Assembly: GCA_964469155.1 (NCBI GenBank)
Contig: CAYXXU010000071.1
Location: 1-22,756 of the forward strand
Reading direction: 5' to 3'
DNA from: CAIWKO01 sp964469155
GTDB taxonomy: Bacteria > Bacteroidota > Bacteroidia > Bacteroidales > CAIWKO01
DNA length: 22,756 nt
Below the pieces are notes generated by a model. It was not told where the DNA came from. It saw only the letters and a program-made list of their open reading frames with translations, and did not search any database. The position numbers were made by a program, and so were the translations under genes. Positions 12,848-22,000 of the stretch are shown piece by piece; position 1 is the stretch's first letter; the number at the start of each line of letters is the position of its first letter.

Positions 12848-14899
12848 TTAGTTATTCACTTTCTTAAGTGCTTCTTCAGTAGCTTTGATCATAGGTTCTA
12901 TCGACAGGCTTTTTCCCACGGCGTGCTGCATCCACACATCGGGAATCGTCCTGCCGTAAGTATACATGCGCATCACCTCCTGGGCAAAGTTCTTATCTTT
13001 CAGATATCCTTCAATCTGAAATTGTATCAACTGACCCAATGGATAAGCCGACAGGTACAAAGGATTATCGATCATATGCGAATAGATGGCCAGAATGGGG
13101 CAATCTTTCACTCCGAAAACATCGGCATAATATTTATTCCAAACCTCTTTGGCATTGCTGATCACGGCCTCTTTCAGCTCTTTCTTATTGGCTTTCGGAT
13201 GTTCGTATAGCCATTTCCAGGTTTGCATATCCACCAGCGAAACGCCCATGATCTCGTAACAGGCCCAGAAGTTATCCAGTGTCTGGAAATACTCCTTATT
13301 CGGATCATTGTTCTTGATGCCCAGCAGGTCGAGGTCGCGTTTCTGGAATATAAACGCCAGCGCCTCGGTAAATGCGGTATTGGGCACACCGTTCAGCGAA
13401 TAATAATCCACATCGTACAACGAAATGGTTTGTTCCACATTGTGGCCAAACTCGTGGCAGGCAATATTGTATCCTTTGTAGTTCCAGCCTTCGGCGGGCA
13501 CGCGTGTACGCAAAAAGGCCTTATCGCCTTTCATCTGTGCGCCCCAGGCATGTCCTGAACCTCTTGCGGGGTCCACTTGTATCTTAGAGCAGATATAGTC
13601 GGCTTTTTCTTTGGTAAACTGCAGTTTGGTCAGCATATTGGGCATATCGTTCTGAAAATCTGTGGTGTTTTTGTATTTTGCCTGCACTTTGGCATTCAGT
13701 TCGTCCTGCGAAATGCTGCTGCGGGGTTTAAATCCGTCGTACCAGATATCAAAAGGCTGCAATTTGCGATTCAGTTTCGTGCTGATCAGTTTGGCCACTT
13801 CTTTCACTTGTGGCGAACTCACAAATTCCACAAACAGTTTTTCCACTTCGGCCTGCGGAATTTCATATTCCTGTTCAAACTTACGTTGGATATAGGTAGG
13901 ATATTGCGGGTTATATTTGTCAATTCCCTGCAAAGCATTGAACAGGCTCAGCATATTGGCATAACGGGTATCAGGCTCGGCAGCATTGTCCACCTTTTTA
14001 CCATTTCGGGTCACCTCATTGGTGAAAGGATTCCACTGCACCTTTTCGTTGTTGATAACGCTGTCGGGTATCTCCTGGTTAATAATTCGCAACATCACCT
14101 GGTAGATCATTTTTTGTTTGGTAAGGCCGTTTTCGCCCTGGTAGTTTGATTTCAGTTCGTCGCGCAAACCCCAGTGGCTGATCAGTTTCATTTCTTTAGG
14201 AAACAGGGTTTTTTTCTGGTCGTCAAGCAGGTTGCCCATGCAAATGTTATATTCCGATATATACATATCGGCCGCAGTGGCGGTAGCCGAATATTTCTGC
14301 AACACATCGGCCGGCACGCGCGAAGTGTACATATCGCCCAAACGGGCGCAGGCCCATTGTTTGCGGTCCCATTTTGGACCCAGTTCAATTTTTTCTTTTA
14401 GGGTATAAAACGGAAAATTCAGTACCGTAACAAAGGCGAGTTTATTGGTAAAAAAATCGTCGTTCAGATGTGCATAGGGATCGTAAGCGCCAAAAATATC
14501 ATCCACGGCAATCATTTCGCCAGAATCCACATGCAGAGGGCGCTTCAGGTCAAGACTGATCTTGTTGAAATTTCCGAACAAAATCTCGAAATTGGTTTGC
14601 AAACGCTCGAACAACAGATTCAACCGGGTACTGTCGCCGGCATAATGTTGTAGGCAGAAATCTTTAAAATCTTTATCTTTTCCATCGGTCTTGGTCCAAA
14701 GGGCTGCAGCTTGTGTAACCCCTTTGGTGATGCGGTTTTTTTCATTTTCACCATTTTGTTTCACCAGCTTGCTGATGGTCGAATCGATGGTGGCTTCTTT
14801 CACGGAGCTCATACTTTTTTTAATTTTAATGTTATGCCTACAACTCATGGTGGCAAGCAAGGCCATTGGGATCAATAATAATACAACTAACCTTTTCAT
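12848..14899 (-). CDS. lipoprotein zinc metallopeptidase, M3-like (HEFGH)
   Basis: The 683-residue product starts with a lipoprotein-type signal (MKRLVVLLLIPMALLATMSC, Cys20 as the lipidation site; the box TMSC is slightly unusual). It is then probably held on the inner or outer membrane. The catalytic motif HEFGH is at 482-486, and the third zinc ligand is probably Glu512 in NTAFTEALAFIF, 26 residues on, the spacing of gluzincins such as the M3 oligopeptidases. The long helical N-terminal part (about 30-430) would form the other half of the substrate channel. I chose the ATG at 14897-14899; the frame is open to 14974, but those residues mask the signal. Substrates are unknown. The gene is monocistronic with its own terminator. 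Confidence 0.87.
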   Translation of the reverse strand: MKRLVVLLLIPMALLATMSCRHNIKIKKSMSSVKEATIDSTISKLVKQNGENEKNRITKGVTQAAALWTKTDGKDKDFKDFCLQHYAGDSTRLNLLFERLQTNFEILFGNFNKISLDLKRPLHVDSGEMIAVDDIFGAYDPYAHLNDDFFTNKLAFVTVLNFPFYTLKEKIELGPKWDRKQWACARLGDMYTSRVPADVLQKYSATATAADMYISEYNICMGNLLDDQKKTLFPKEMKLISHWGLRDELKSNYQGENGLTKQKMIYQVMLRIINQEIPDSVINNEKVQWNPFTNEVTRNGKKVDNAAEPDTRYANMLSLFNALQGIDKYNPQYPTYIQRKFEQEYEIPQAEVEKLFVEFVSSPQVKEVAKLISTKLNRKLQPFDIWYDGFKPRSSISQDELNAKVQAKYKNTTDFQNDMPNMLTKLQFTKEKADYICSKIQVDPARGSGHAWGAQMKGDKAFLRTRVPAEGWNYKGYNIACHEFGHNVEQTISLYDVDYYSLNGVPNTAFTEALAFIFQKRDLDLLGIKNNDPNKEYFQTLDNFWACYEIMGVSLVDMQTWKWLYEHPKANKKELKEAVISNAKEVWNKYYADVFGVKDCPILAIYSHMIDNPLYLSAYPLGQLIQFQIEGYLKDKNFAQEVMRMYTYGRTIPDVWMQHAVGKSLSIEPMIKATEEALKKVNN

Positions 14900-15016
14900 G
14901 ATGTAATGTTTAATAAGGGTTAATAACTGGAAACGAAAAGTAAAAGTACTAAAAATCAGTAATGGAAAATTCATTTTGAAATATTAATTCCTTTTCGTTT
15001 TCTTTTCCGTGAAAAC

Positions 15017-15038
15017 AAAAAAAATCCCCTTGCGGGGA
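15017..15038 (-). terminator. Rho-independent terminator of the RNase G gene
   Basis: On the minus strand, TCCCC-gcaa-GGGGA forms a short GC-rich stem followed by eight T (complement of 15017-15024). It lies 56 bases past the stop at 15094. Confidence 0.88.
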
Positions 15039-15093
15039 GATCAATAAAAATCAGAATAGGGATAACAGGTTTAAACCCCCGGACAATCAACGC

Positions 15094-16644
15094 TTAAATT
15101 TTGATCTCGTCTCCGTTCTTATTAAAGAAATGGTATTCCAGAAAATGGTAGCTGTTTGAAGGTGAAAGGCTAATCTTTTGTTTGAATTTAAATCGCCATT
15201 TCAATTGCCTCGAAATAAGTCCCCGGGTAAGATACGAATACAGAAAGGGATGCAAGGTAAGGCTGATATTCGACTCGTTTTGTTCTTTTAAAAGATAATT
15301 GATTTGGTTTTCTATATCTTCAATAATGGTAACACTGGCCCTGATCTCTCCGGTTCCTTCGCACGAAGGGCATTTTTCAAGTATCTGTATATTGGTTTCC
15401 GGCCTGACTCTTTGCCGGGTAATCTGCACAACTCCAAATTTATTCGGAGGCAAAATAGTATGCTTGGCGTGGTCGGGTTTCATTTCATTACTGAGTTTCT
15501 CGAACAGCAAACGACGGTTTGTCGCCAAATGCAGATCGATAAAATCGATAGAAATAATGCCTCCCATATCGCGTAACCTAAGCTGACGGGCAATTTCTGC
15601 GGCTGCCTCCATGTTCACTTCCATAGCATTGGTCTCCTGGTTATTTTCAGCATTGCTTTTATGTCCGCTGTTCACATCGATCACGTGCATGGCTTCGGTA
15701 TGTTCAATGATAAGGTAAGCCCCGGCTTTAAAGTTGACTTTTTTCCCGAAAGCATTCCTGATCTGTTTGTCAATGCCGAAATGCTCAAAGATCGGTTCTT
15801 TCGATTTGTATTCTTTTATTATATCAACCTTTTCAGGAGCAATCGTTTTAATAAACGACTTCAGTTCTTCATAGATCGCAGGATCGTTTACATAAATGCT
15901 GTTAAAGGTCTCATTCAGCAAATCCCTCAATATTACCGAAGTCCTGTCAATCTCGCTTAAAATAATTTTAGGAGCTTTGGCCCCCTGCAGACGTTGCACC
16001 AGCGATTCCCATTTCTGGGTAAGATCATCCAGGTCGGCTATCAGTTCGGCCACTTTTTTGTTTTCGGCAACCGTGCGGATAATGATACCAAAGTTTTTTG
16101 GCTTAATGCTCATCACCAGTCGCTTCAAACGGTTGCGGTCTTCGTTATTCTTTATTTTCTGCGAAACGGAAACCCTGTCCGAAAAAGGAACCAGCACCAG
16201 GTAACGTCCGGCAATAGCAATTTCCGAAGTTATACGCGGGCCCTTGGTCGAAATGGGTTCTTTGGCAATCTGCACCGGAATTTCGAGTCCGGTATTCAGA
16301 ATACTCGCAATTTTCCCTGACTTTTCAATATTAATATCCGGCTTAAACGAATCCTGGGTAATAGGGATAGCCTTACCAATAATTGCGCTCTTGGTATATT
16401 TTATCAGCGAATTGATTTGTGGTCCAAGATCGAGGTAATGCAAAAAAGCATCCTTTTCGTATCCTACATCTACAAATGCGGCATTCAATCCTGGAACAAT
16501 TTTTTTAATTTTTCCAAGATAAATATCGCCTACAGAAAAAGAATTATTATTTTTCTCTTTATGTAGTTCAACAAGTTTTTTATTCTCAAGCAGGGCAATT
16601 ACAACTTCAGAAGGGCCAGAATCGATGATTAGCTCCCTATTCAC
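15094..16644 (-). CDS. rng: ribonuclease E/G family endoribonuclease
   Basis: RNase G/E cuts single-stranded AU-rich RNA in 16S rRNA maturation and mRNA decay. The 516-residue product has the RNase G layout. An S1 RNA-binding domain at about 35-130 includes SVGDIYLGKIKKIVPGLNAAFVDVG. A 5'-sensor/RNase H-like region follows. The DNase I-like catalytic domain carries the metal-binding Asp323 (VIDVNSG) and Asp367 (SIDFIDL). The zinc-link motif EKCPSCEGTG is at 423-432, followed by a small C-terminal domain. There is no long degradosome scaffold as in E. coli RNase E. The start MNRELIIDSGPSEVVIALLE is typical for Bacteroidota. HU and mutY lie next to it upstream, a neighbourhood I recall in other Bacteroidota. 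Confidence 0.95.
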   Translation of the reverse strand: MNRELIIDSGPSEVVIALLENKKLVELHKEKNNNSFSVGDIYLGKIKKIVPGLNAAFVDVGYEKDAFLHYLDLGPQINSLIKYTKSAIIGKAIPITQDSFKPDINIEKSGKIASILNTGLEIPVQIAKEPISTKGPRITSEIAIAGRYLVLVPFSDRVSVSQKIKNNEDRNRLKRLVMSIKPKNFGIIIRTVAENKKVAELIADLDDLTQKWESLVQRLQGAKAPKIILSEIDRTSVILRDLLNETFNSIYVNDPAIYEELKSFIKTIAPEKVDIIKEYKSKEPIFEHFGIDKQIRNAFGKKVNFKAGAYLIIEHTEAMHVIDVNSGHKSNAENNQETNAMEVNMEAAAEIARQLRLRDMGGIISIDFIDLHLATNRRLLFEKLSNEMKPDHAKHTILPPNKFGVVQITRQRVRPETNIQILEKCPSCEGTGEIRASVTIIEDIENQINYLLKEQNESNISLTLHPFLYSYLTRGLISRQLKWRFKFKQKISLSPSNSYHFLEYHFFNKNGDEIKI

Positions 16645-16683
16645 AGGTATTTGTTAAGTTAGAAAGATTAATATGAAAAAATA

Positions 16684-16701
16684 TTAAGTGTATACACTTA
16701 A
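16684..16701. promoter_or_regulatory. 18-bp perfect palindrome upstream of rng
   Basis: TTAAGTGTA and its exact reverse complement abut to make an 18-bp palindrome, 40 bases before the rng ATG and touching the T tract of the neighbouring terminator. Its length and its position between the terminator and the start codon fit an operator for a dimeric regulator; an RNA role is also possible. Confidence 0.4.
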
Positions 16702-16752
16702 AAAAATAGCTGCCTTAAAAGTATTACGAAAGTAATAATCTTAAGGCAGTTA
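16700..16752 (-). terminator. terminator after the HU and COX24-type genes
   Basis: On the minus strand a 12-pair outer stem (about 16707-16718 with 16741-16752, one G-T or C-A position) and a 6-bp inner stem (TATTAC/GTAATA) enclose a 3x3 internal loop and a 4-base loop. Seven T (complement of 16700-16706) follow the outer stem. On the plus strand the loop is GAAA, a GNRA tetraloop. It ends transcripts coming from the small basic protein gene and HU. Confidence 0.8.
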
Positions 16753-16766
16753 ATAACAGCTAATGA

Positions 16767-16856
16767 TTATTTTTTCTTATGCCTGTTTTTTCTCAAACGT
16801 TTTTTGCGTTTGTGAGTCGACATTTTGTGTCTTTTTCTTTTTTTACCGCTTGGCAT
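16767..16856 (-). CDS. 29-residue AURKAIP1/COX24-domain protein, ribosomal (bS22/mS38-like)
   Basis: This short frame encodes 29 residues, starting MPSGKKRKRHKM and ending RLRKNRHKKK, with about 60 per cent Lys, Arg or His and no acidic residue. It matches what I know of the AURKAIP1/COX24 domain family of Bacteroidota, which resembles mitochondrial small-subunit protein mS38 and the mycobacterial small-subunit protein bS22. It is likely a structural ribosomal protein buried in rRNA near the decoding region; that placement is from relatives, not from this sequence. It begins 15 bases after the HU stop on the same strand, so both are probably on one transcript ended by the hairpin at 16700-16752. 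Its small size makes it easy to miss. Confidence 0.9.
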   Translation of the reverse strand: MPSGKKRKRHKMSTHKRKKRLRKNRHKKK

Positions 16857-16871
16857 AACAATTCTGTTAAA

Positions 16872-17159
16872 TTATTTTATTTTCTGTTTTTTTACTTCGT
16901 TTGTGAAAACCTTAGCTGGTTTAAATGAAGGAATGTAGTGAGCCGGGATAACAATAGTGGTATTCTTCGAAATGTTTCTTCCGGTTTTCTGAGCACGTTT
17001 TTTTACTATAAAGCTACCAAAACCTCTCAAGTAAACATTATCACCTTTTTGCATAGCAACTTTAACGGTTTCCATGAATGCTTCTACTGTGGCTTGAACA
17101 GCAACTTTTTCAATTCCGGTTTTTGTAGCGATTTCTGCTACGATTTCTGCTTTTGTCAT
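16872..17159 (-). CDS. HU-family DNA-binding protein
   Basis: HU proteins are dimeric nucleoid proteins that bend DNA without strict sequence specificity. The 95-residue product has the complete fold: N-terminal helices MTKAEIVAEIATKTGIEKVAVQ (starting residue 1), VYLRGFGSFIVKKRAQKTGRN, and the DNA-binding arm and end (TTIVIPAHYIPSFKPAKVFTNEV). The usual PxTGE of the arm is replaced by ISKNTT after GRN; IPA and FKPAK are kept. The tail KKQKIK is basic. The gene is divergent from mutY, with 156 bases between, and upstream of the 29-residue basic protein gene. Confidence 0.95.
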   Translation of the reverse strand: MTKAEIVAEIATKTGIEKVAVQATVEAFMETVKVAMQKGDNVYLRGFGSFIVKKRAQKTGRNISKNTTIVIPAHYIPSFKPAKVFTNEVKKQKIK

Positions 17160-17230
17160 GACAAATTAATTTTTTTGTTTATAAATTTTGTTAATTCCTA
17201 TTGATTAATAATAATTTCAATTTGGGGGTG

Positions 17231-17238
17231 CAAATATA
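17231..17238 (-). promoter_or_regulatory. promoter -7 box for the HU gene
   Basis: The minus strand reads TATATTTG, an exact TAnnTTTG match, 71 bases before the HU ATG, giving a leader of about 65 bases. No clear -33 TTG. Confidence 0.5.
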
Positions 17239-17290
17239 AGATTATTTTTTGGAAATTGTAAAATTAATGATTTTTTTTCACCTAATTATA

Positions 17291-17298
17291 TAATTTTG
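17291..17298 (+). promoter_or_regulatory. promoter -7 box for mutY
   Basis: TAATTTTG matches TAnnTTTG and lies 17 bases before the mutY ATG, giving a very short leader. The -33 region is T-rich without a TTG. Confidence 0.45.
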
Positions 17299-17315
17299 TC
17301 CGACTTACATATTTT

Positions 17316-18383
17316 ATGAGCTTTTCCCGGTTTCTTATTTCATGGTATAGAAAAAACAAAAGGGATTTGCCCTGGCGCAATACCAATGATTTGTATTATA
17401 TCTGGATTTCAGAGATCATACTGCAACAAACCCGTGTAGCGCAGGGTACACAATATTATTATCGTTTCCTGGAGCGTTTCCCGGACATCCATTCACTGAT
17501 GAATGCTGACGAATCAGAAGTGCTAAAGATTTGGCAGGGGCTGGGATATTATTCCCGGGCCCGCAATATGCATGCTGCTGCAAAACAGATTGTAAACGAA
17601 CATGGCGGGGTTTTTCCAGCGGATTATAAAAGTTTGATGAAGATTAAAGGAATAGGTGCCTATACGGCTTCAGCCTTATTATCTTTTGGGTATAATTTGC
17701 CTTATCCTGTAATCGACGGAAATGTAAAAAGAATTATCAGCAGGCTTTTTGCCATTGAACAACAAATAAATACTCCTGAGGCTGAAGCCCTTTTTTCCGA
17801 AAAACTAAATACAATTTTTGATAAAAATAATCCGGCTGATTTTAATCAGGCCATCATGGAATTTGGTGCCTTGCAATGTAAACCCGCATCGCCCGATTGC
17901 CCTAACTGTGTGTTTAAGAATATTTGCGTTGCCTATAAAAAGGGCACCGTTTTACAATATCCAAAAACTGCAAAAAGAACTATTAAAGCCCATCGATACT
18001 TATATTATATAGTGCCTGTTTTTTATCGTCAGAAAACAGCATTGACGTTACTGCAAAAAAGAAATGCAAATGACATCTGGAAAAATCTTTACGAATTCCC
18101 ATTGATTGAAATGGATAAGGATATTTCTGCAAAGCAGGTATTATTATCTGAAGAATTCAATCGTTTGTTCCCTGCCGCCGTGCACAAGCTTTTTTCAATA
18201 TCCGGATCCTTTACCCACAAATTAACCCACCAAATTATTCATGCACTTTTTATCCGTATAGAAATTGACGGCAATAAAAAGAAAATGGATCTGTCTGAAA
18301 TAAAATTATCCGACTTGCGATCCTTTCCGGTTTCGAGGCTAACCGATAAATATTTGGTCAGTATTAATTACTTCGGACTATAA
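17316..18383 (+). CDS. mutY: A/G-specific adenine DNA glycosylase
   Basis: MutY removes adenine mispaired with 8-oxoguanine and so prevents G-to-T transversions. The 355-residue product is complete. It contains WISEIILQQTRV with catalytic Glu33, the helix-hairpin-helix MKIKGIGAYTASAL (108-121) and VIDGNVKRI with catalytic Asp134. The iron-sulphur cluster loop C-x6-C-x2-C-x5-C is at Cys188, 195, 198 and 204. The C-terminal NUDIX-like domain recognises 8-oxoguanine and has the F-T-H type loop in SFTHKLTHQIIH. All key residues are present. It is divergent from HU, and its last 6 bases overlap the convergent methyltransferase-like gene. Confidence 0.97.
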   Translation: MSFSRFLISWYRKNKRDLPWRNTNDLYYIWISEIILQQTRVAQGTQYYYRFLERFPDIHSLMNADESEVLKIWQGLGYYSRARNMHAAAKQIVNEHGGVFPADYKSLMKIKGIGAYTASALLSFGYNLPYPVIDGNVKRIISRLFAIEQQINTPEAEALFSEKLNTIFDKNNPADFNQAIMEFGALQCKPASPDCPNCVFKNICVAYKKGTVLQYPKTAKRTIKAHRYLYYIVPVFYRQKTALTLLQKRNANDIWKNLYEFPLIEMDKDISAKQVLLSEEFNRLFPAAVHKLFSISGSFTHKLTHQIIHALFIRIEIDGNKKKMDLSEIKLSDLRSFPVSRLTDKYLVSINYFGL

Positions 18384-18935
18384 ATATCTTCTGGTTTTTT
18401 TAATGTAATCTTTCCACGAATTTCCGAATCTCTTTGCAAGGAAACCCTCTTCGGCTTTGATTACAAAATGATGATATACACAAACCGTCACAAAAAAGAA
18501 CAGGTTTGCAATTTCCGGGTAATTTAAAACAGAGGCCAGACAAATAATATTAAAGCCCACGTAAATAGGATTTCGGGTCAAACGGTAAATACCTTTTGTT
18601 TTAAGCTCGGTTTCTTCTTCAGGCAATCCCATCCTGAGTGATAGCCCCAGATTTATTAATCCTGTAATGGTAATTCCCATCCCAAAAATGAAAATGGCAA
18701 AAGCAAGATATTCAATTTCAGCACTGAAAAAAGGATTCACAAAATTGTTCTTCAGCATTGCATAAACATAAAGCCCAAAGCATGCAAACAAAGAAAGTTT
18801 TCCGACAGCAAAAATATAAACCGGCAGCGAAGGCTTACCGAACGAACCTTTTCCTTTGAGTCTTAACAGTGCAACAATAACCACAATTATAAATGAAAAC
18901 AGGCTGAAAGCAACAATGGTAATAATTTTTATCAT
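18378..18935 (-). CDS. isoprenylcysteine carboxyl methyltransferase-family membrane protein
   Basis: The 185-residue product has four to five predicted membrane helices and the ICMT/PEMT C-terminal signature: LKTKGIYRLTRNPIYVGFNI, then a helix, then IKAEEGFLAKRFGNSWKDYIKKTRRYL. The conserved R-N-P, the E-E pair and the R-R-Y bind S-adenosylmethionine at the membrane surface in characterised relatives. Bacterial members are poorly understood; substrates could be lipids or small lipophilic molecules, and protein prenylcysteine is not expected. The stop overlaps the mutY stop, and the start is close to the divergent histidine kinase gene. Confidence 0.85.
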   Translation of the reverse strand: MIKIITIVAFSLFSFIIVVIVALLRLKGKGSFGKPSLPVYIFAVGKLSLFACFGLYVYAMLKNNFVNPFFSAEIEYLAFAIFIFGMGITITGLINLGLSLRMGLPEEETELKTKGIYRLTRNPIYVGFNIICLASVLNYPEIANLFFFVTVCVYHHFVIKAEEGFLAKRFGNSWKDYIKKTRRYL

Positions 18936-19006
18936 TAAGGGGTATGTTTTATTTCCTGCATTTTGGGATAAATGTACTATTTTTATGGAAAAGAAAATTG
19001 ACTTTA

Positions 19007-22000
19007 ATGAACAATTTCGATTTTTTCTGCGAGAACATTGATTATCTCAGATTTGTTTTAGGGATATCTTATTTCTTTCTGGGACTAATTGGCATAGGGG
19101 TTTTAATAAACTTTAAAAAAACACTTCGTCCTTATTTTGTTTTATTTGCCTTCCTGATTTCTTTATATTATCTGATAGGTATTTTTATTCCTTTTTTTGG
19201 AACCAACCCGTTTTTCACTCCAATCAGGTTGACGTTTCTGCTCGCAGCAAATATTTTTTTAATAGAGTCGGGTCGTAGAATTATCAGGGTGTCCGGTGTC
19301 AATTGGTTCGGTTTCTGGATTTATATTCCAATTGTTTTAATGCTCATCTGGGGTTTATCGCCCGATATGATGGTTAATGAAGCCACTATCATCTATGTTT
19401 GTTCTATCCCGGCTTTTATTCTGCTGTTTTTTGGATTTGTTCGTTTTTCGTTCAGGTATAAAGGTTTAATTAAAAGGTTGATTCTGTTATATTCCTTTAT
19501 CATCGTGGTTTATGGAATTTGCAGTGTTTTTTCTGCTCCCAAAACCGACCTAAACTTCTTTTCTCTTTTAAACCAACAATATTTTATCTCAACCTTTCAT
19601 TTTCCTGTTGACTTGGCTTTAATTGGGGTGCTTAATTTGATTTTGGTTGTGAATTTTCACATCTATATTTATGCCACGCAGCAATTTTTAAATGTGGGTA
19701 TTTTAAAGTTTCGGGCTTATGGTTTGTACTTTTTTTATGCATTGTTTCTAATAACCCTGGCTTCAGGATGGGCTTTTACCCACCGAATAGCAAATAAAGA
19801 GACCACTGAAATGGAAAAAGAATTTCTTACCAATTCACGCCTGGTTGCTAATGCCATAAATATTGAACACATACAGAATTTGAAGGGGAATGAAACAGAC
19901 TTAAAGAATGATGATTATTTGAGGATAAAACAACAGATTTCTAAGATTCGTAAAGTCAATGAAGAATTTCGTTTCATTTATCTGAATACTATCAGAAACG
20001 ACACAGTGATTCTGTTGGTTGATTCGGAAGACAGTTTATCAGCCGACTATTCGCCACCCGGACAAAAGCTTATAGAAGCCACTGCAACGATGAAATACAC
20101 CTTTTCTTCCGGATTAGAATCGGTTGATGGTCCGTATACTGATAGATGGGGAACGTGGGTCAGCGCATATATCCCATTATTTAAAAGTAAAGGGAAAATA
20201 CTTTGTGTGGTAGGTATAGACAGAAGTGCTGAAGAATGGTTACTCAGCGTTCAGAAAGGAAGAGTGCTACCAATTACTATTGTTGCTATATTATTGATAT
20301 TGTTGCTTATTTTCATTTCATTCTACCAGCAAAACAAATTGCAGGAGATAAGGCTTTCTACCTCCGAAAAAAGGTACAGGACTTTATTCGAAAATATCCG
20401 CGATGCAGCATTTCTGGTTAACCTGGGCAATATGAAAATTGTTGAAACCAATCGTCAGGCCGAATTCCTGTTAAAAGAATCGCGCGAAAAAATTATCGGT
20501 TTGCCATTTGCCGACATCTTCTATGAACAAGAAAGTGTCAATGCCATGCAAACAGGTTTTCAGGATGGTTTTGTAAACTCGAATACCACTGAAAATAAAA
20601 TTTTAGATGCTCAGGGAAATTCAATTTATGTTGAAGGGATTTCTGGATACCTTTTTATTAATGGGGAAAAACTCCTGATTGCCATATTGAGGGATATTAC
20701 TGATAGAAAACAAGCTGAAATTGAGTTGCAGCGATCCAAAGACCGTGCCGAACTTCTGTTCCGTATGGTCCCCAGTGCAATATTTACGGTTGATAATGAT
20801 AAACGAATTACATCCTGGAATGAAAATGCTGCCTCCATAACAGGTTATACTGCAGAAGAAGCTATTGGCAAGCATTGTAGTTTATTTTCGGATAATCCAT
20901 GTTCCGGAGAGTGTGGTTTATTTTCAAATGAATTAAAGCCCATCATGCATAGGGAATGTACCATAAAAACCAAAGGCGGACAGATCAGAGATATTATTAA
21001 AAACGTCGATTTTTTAAAAGATCTTGATGGAAATGTATTTGGAGGTATCGAAAGTTTCGAAGATATAACTGCAATTAAAAACACAGAATCAGAACTTATA
21101 AAAGCCCGGAAGGACGCTGAAGCCGCCAGCTTTGCCAAAAGTGAGTTCCTTGCCAATATGAGTCACGAAATCCGTACACCCATCAATGGTGTGGTGGGGC
21201 TTACCGATTTGCTGCTCAACAGCAGTCTGACGAAATTACAAGCTGAATACCTTGAAAACATTAAATATTCGGCATTCTCGTTGTTGGAAATAATAAATGG
21301 TATTCTCGATTTTTCTAAGATTGAAGCCGGCAAGGTTAAACTCGATAATGATACAGTTGATGTTATATCGTTGGTGGAAAACGTAGTGAAAATGTTTTCG
21401 GGTCGAATAGATCCCAGCGAAATAGAGTTGATGTGCTTTATTGAAAGTAAGATGCCCCGGTATCTGTTTGGTGACGAGGTAAAGATACGCCAGATACTTA
21501 TTAATTTTCTAAGCAATGCTGTGAAATTTATCGAAAAGGGCGAAATTGTCGTAAGTTTAACCTTAAATACCAATGATCAGGTTTCTTTATCGGTTAAAGA
21601 TACGGGTATTGGAATAAAACCCGACAAACTAAACACCATTTTCGAAAAATTTATTCAGGCTGATTCCGGTTCCTCCCGTTTATATGGGGGTACAGGTCTC
21701 GGGCTAAGTATCTCGAAAAGCCTTGCCGAACTAATGAATGGCAGCATTGAAGTGGTAAGCGAATTCGGACACGGAAGCGAATTCACCCTCTTATTCCCTT
21801 ATGAATCTGCGGGATTAACAGAGGTTACCGACGAAATTACCCTTACGATAAAAAAGGCACTTCTGGTTGATGATAACACAACCAACCTGAAAATTATGCA
21901 GGAAATGTTGCTGGGTTTTACTATTGAATCGGTAGCGGTTGATAATACCCAAGCCGCAATGGAATGTATCATGGGAGATGATGCAATTGATATGGTTATT

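Noticed and set aside
12466..13210. Plus-strand frames over the 41-bp repeats and the end of the peptidase gene
   Set aside because: They overlap repeats, a strong minus-strand terminator and a well-supported minus-strand gene; amino-acid composition is not protein-like.
13577..14149. 190-codon plus-strand frame inside the lipoprotein peptidase gene
   Set aside because: It is the antisense shadow of the HEFGH peptidase, rich in Phe, His and Ile as expected from reverse reading.
18944..19006. Longer start of the histidine kinase
   Set aside because: The added 21 residues contain no conserved feature and would place the start 8 bases from the divergent gene, leaving no room for promoters.
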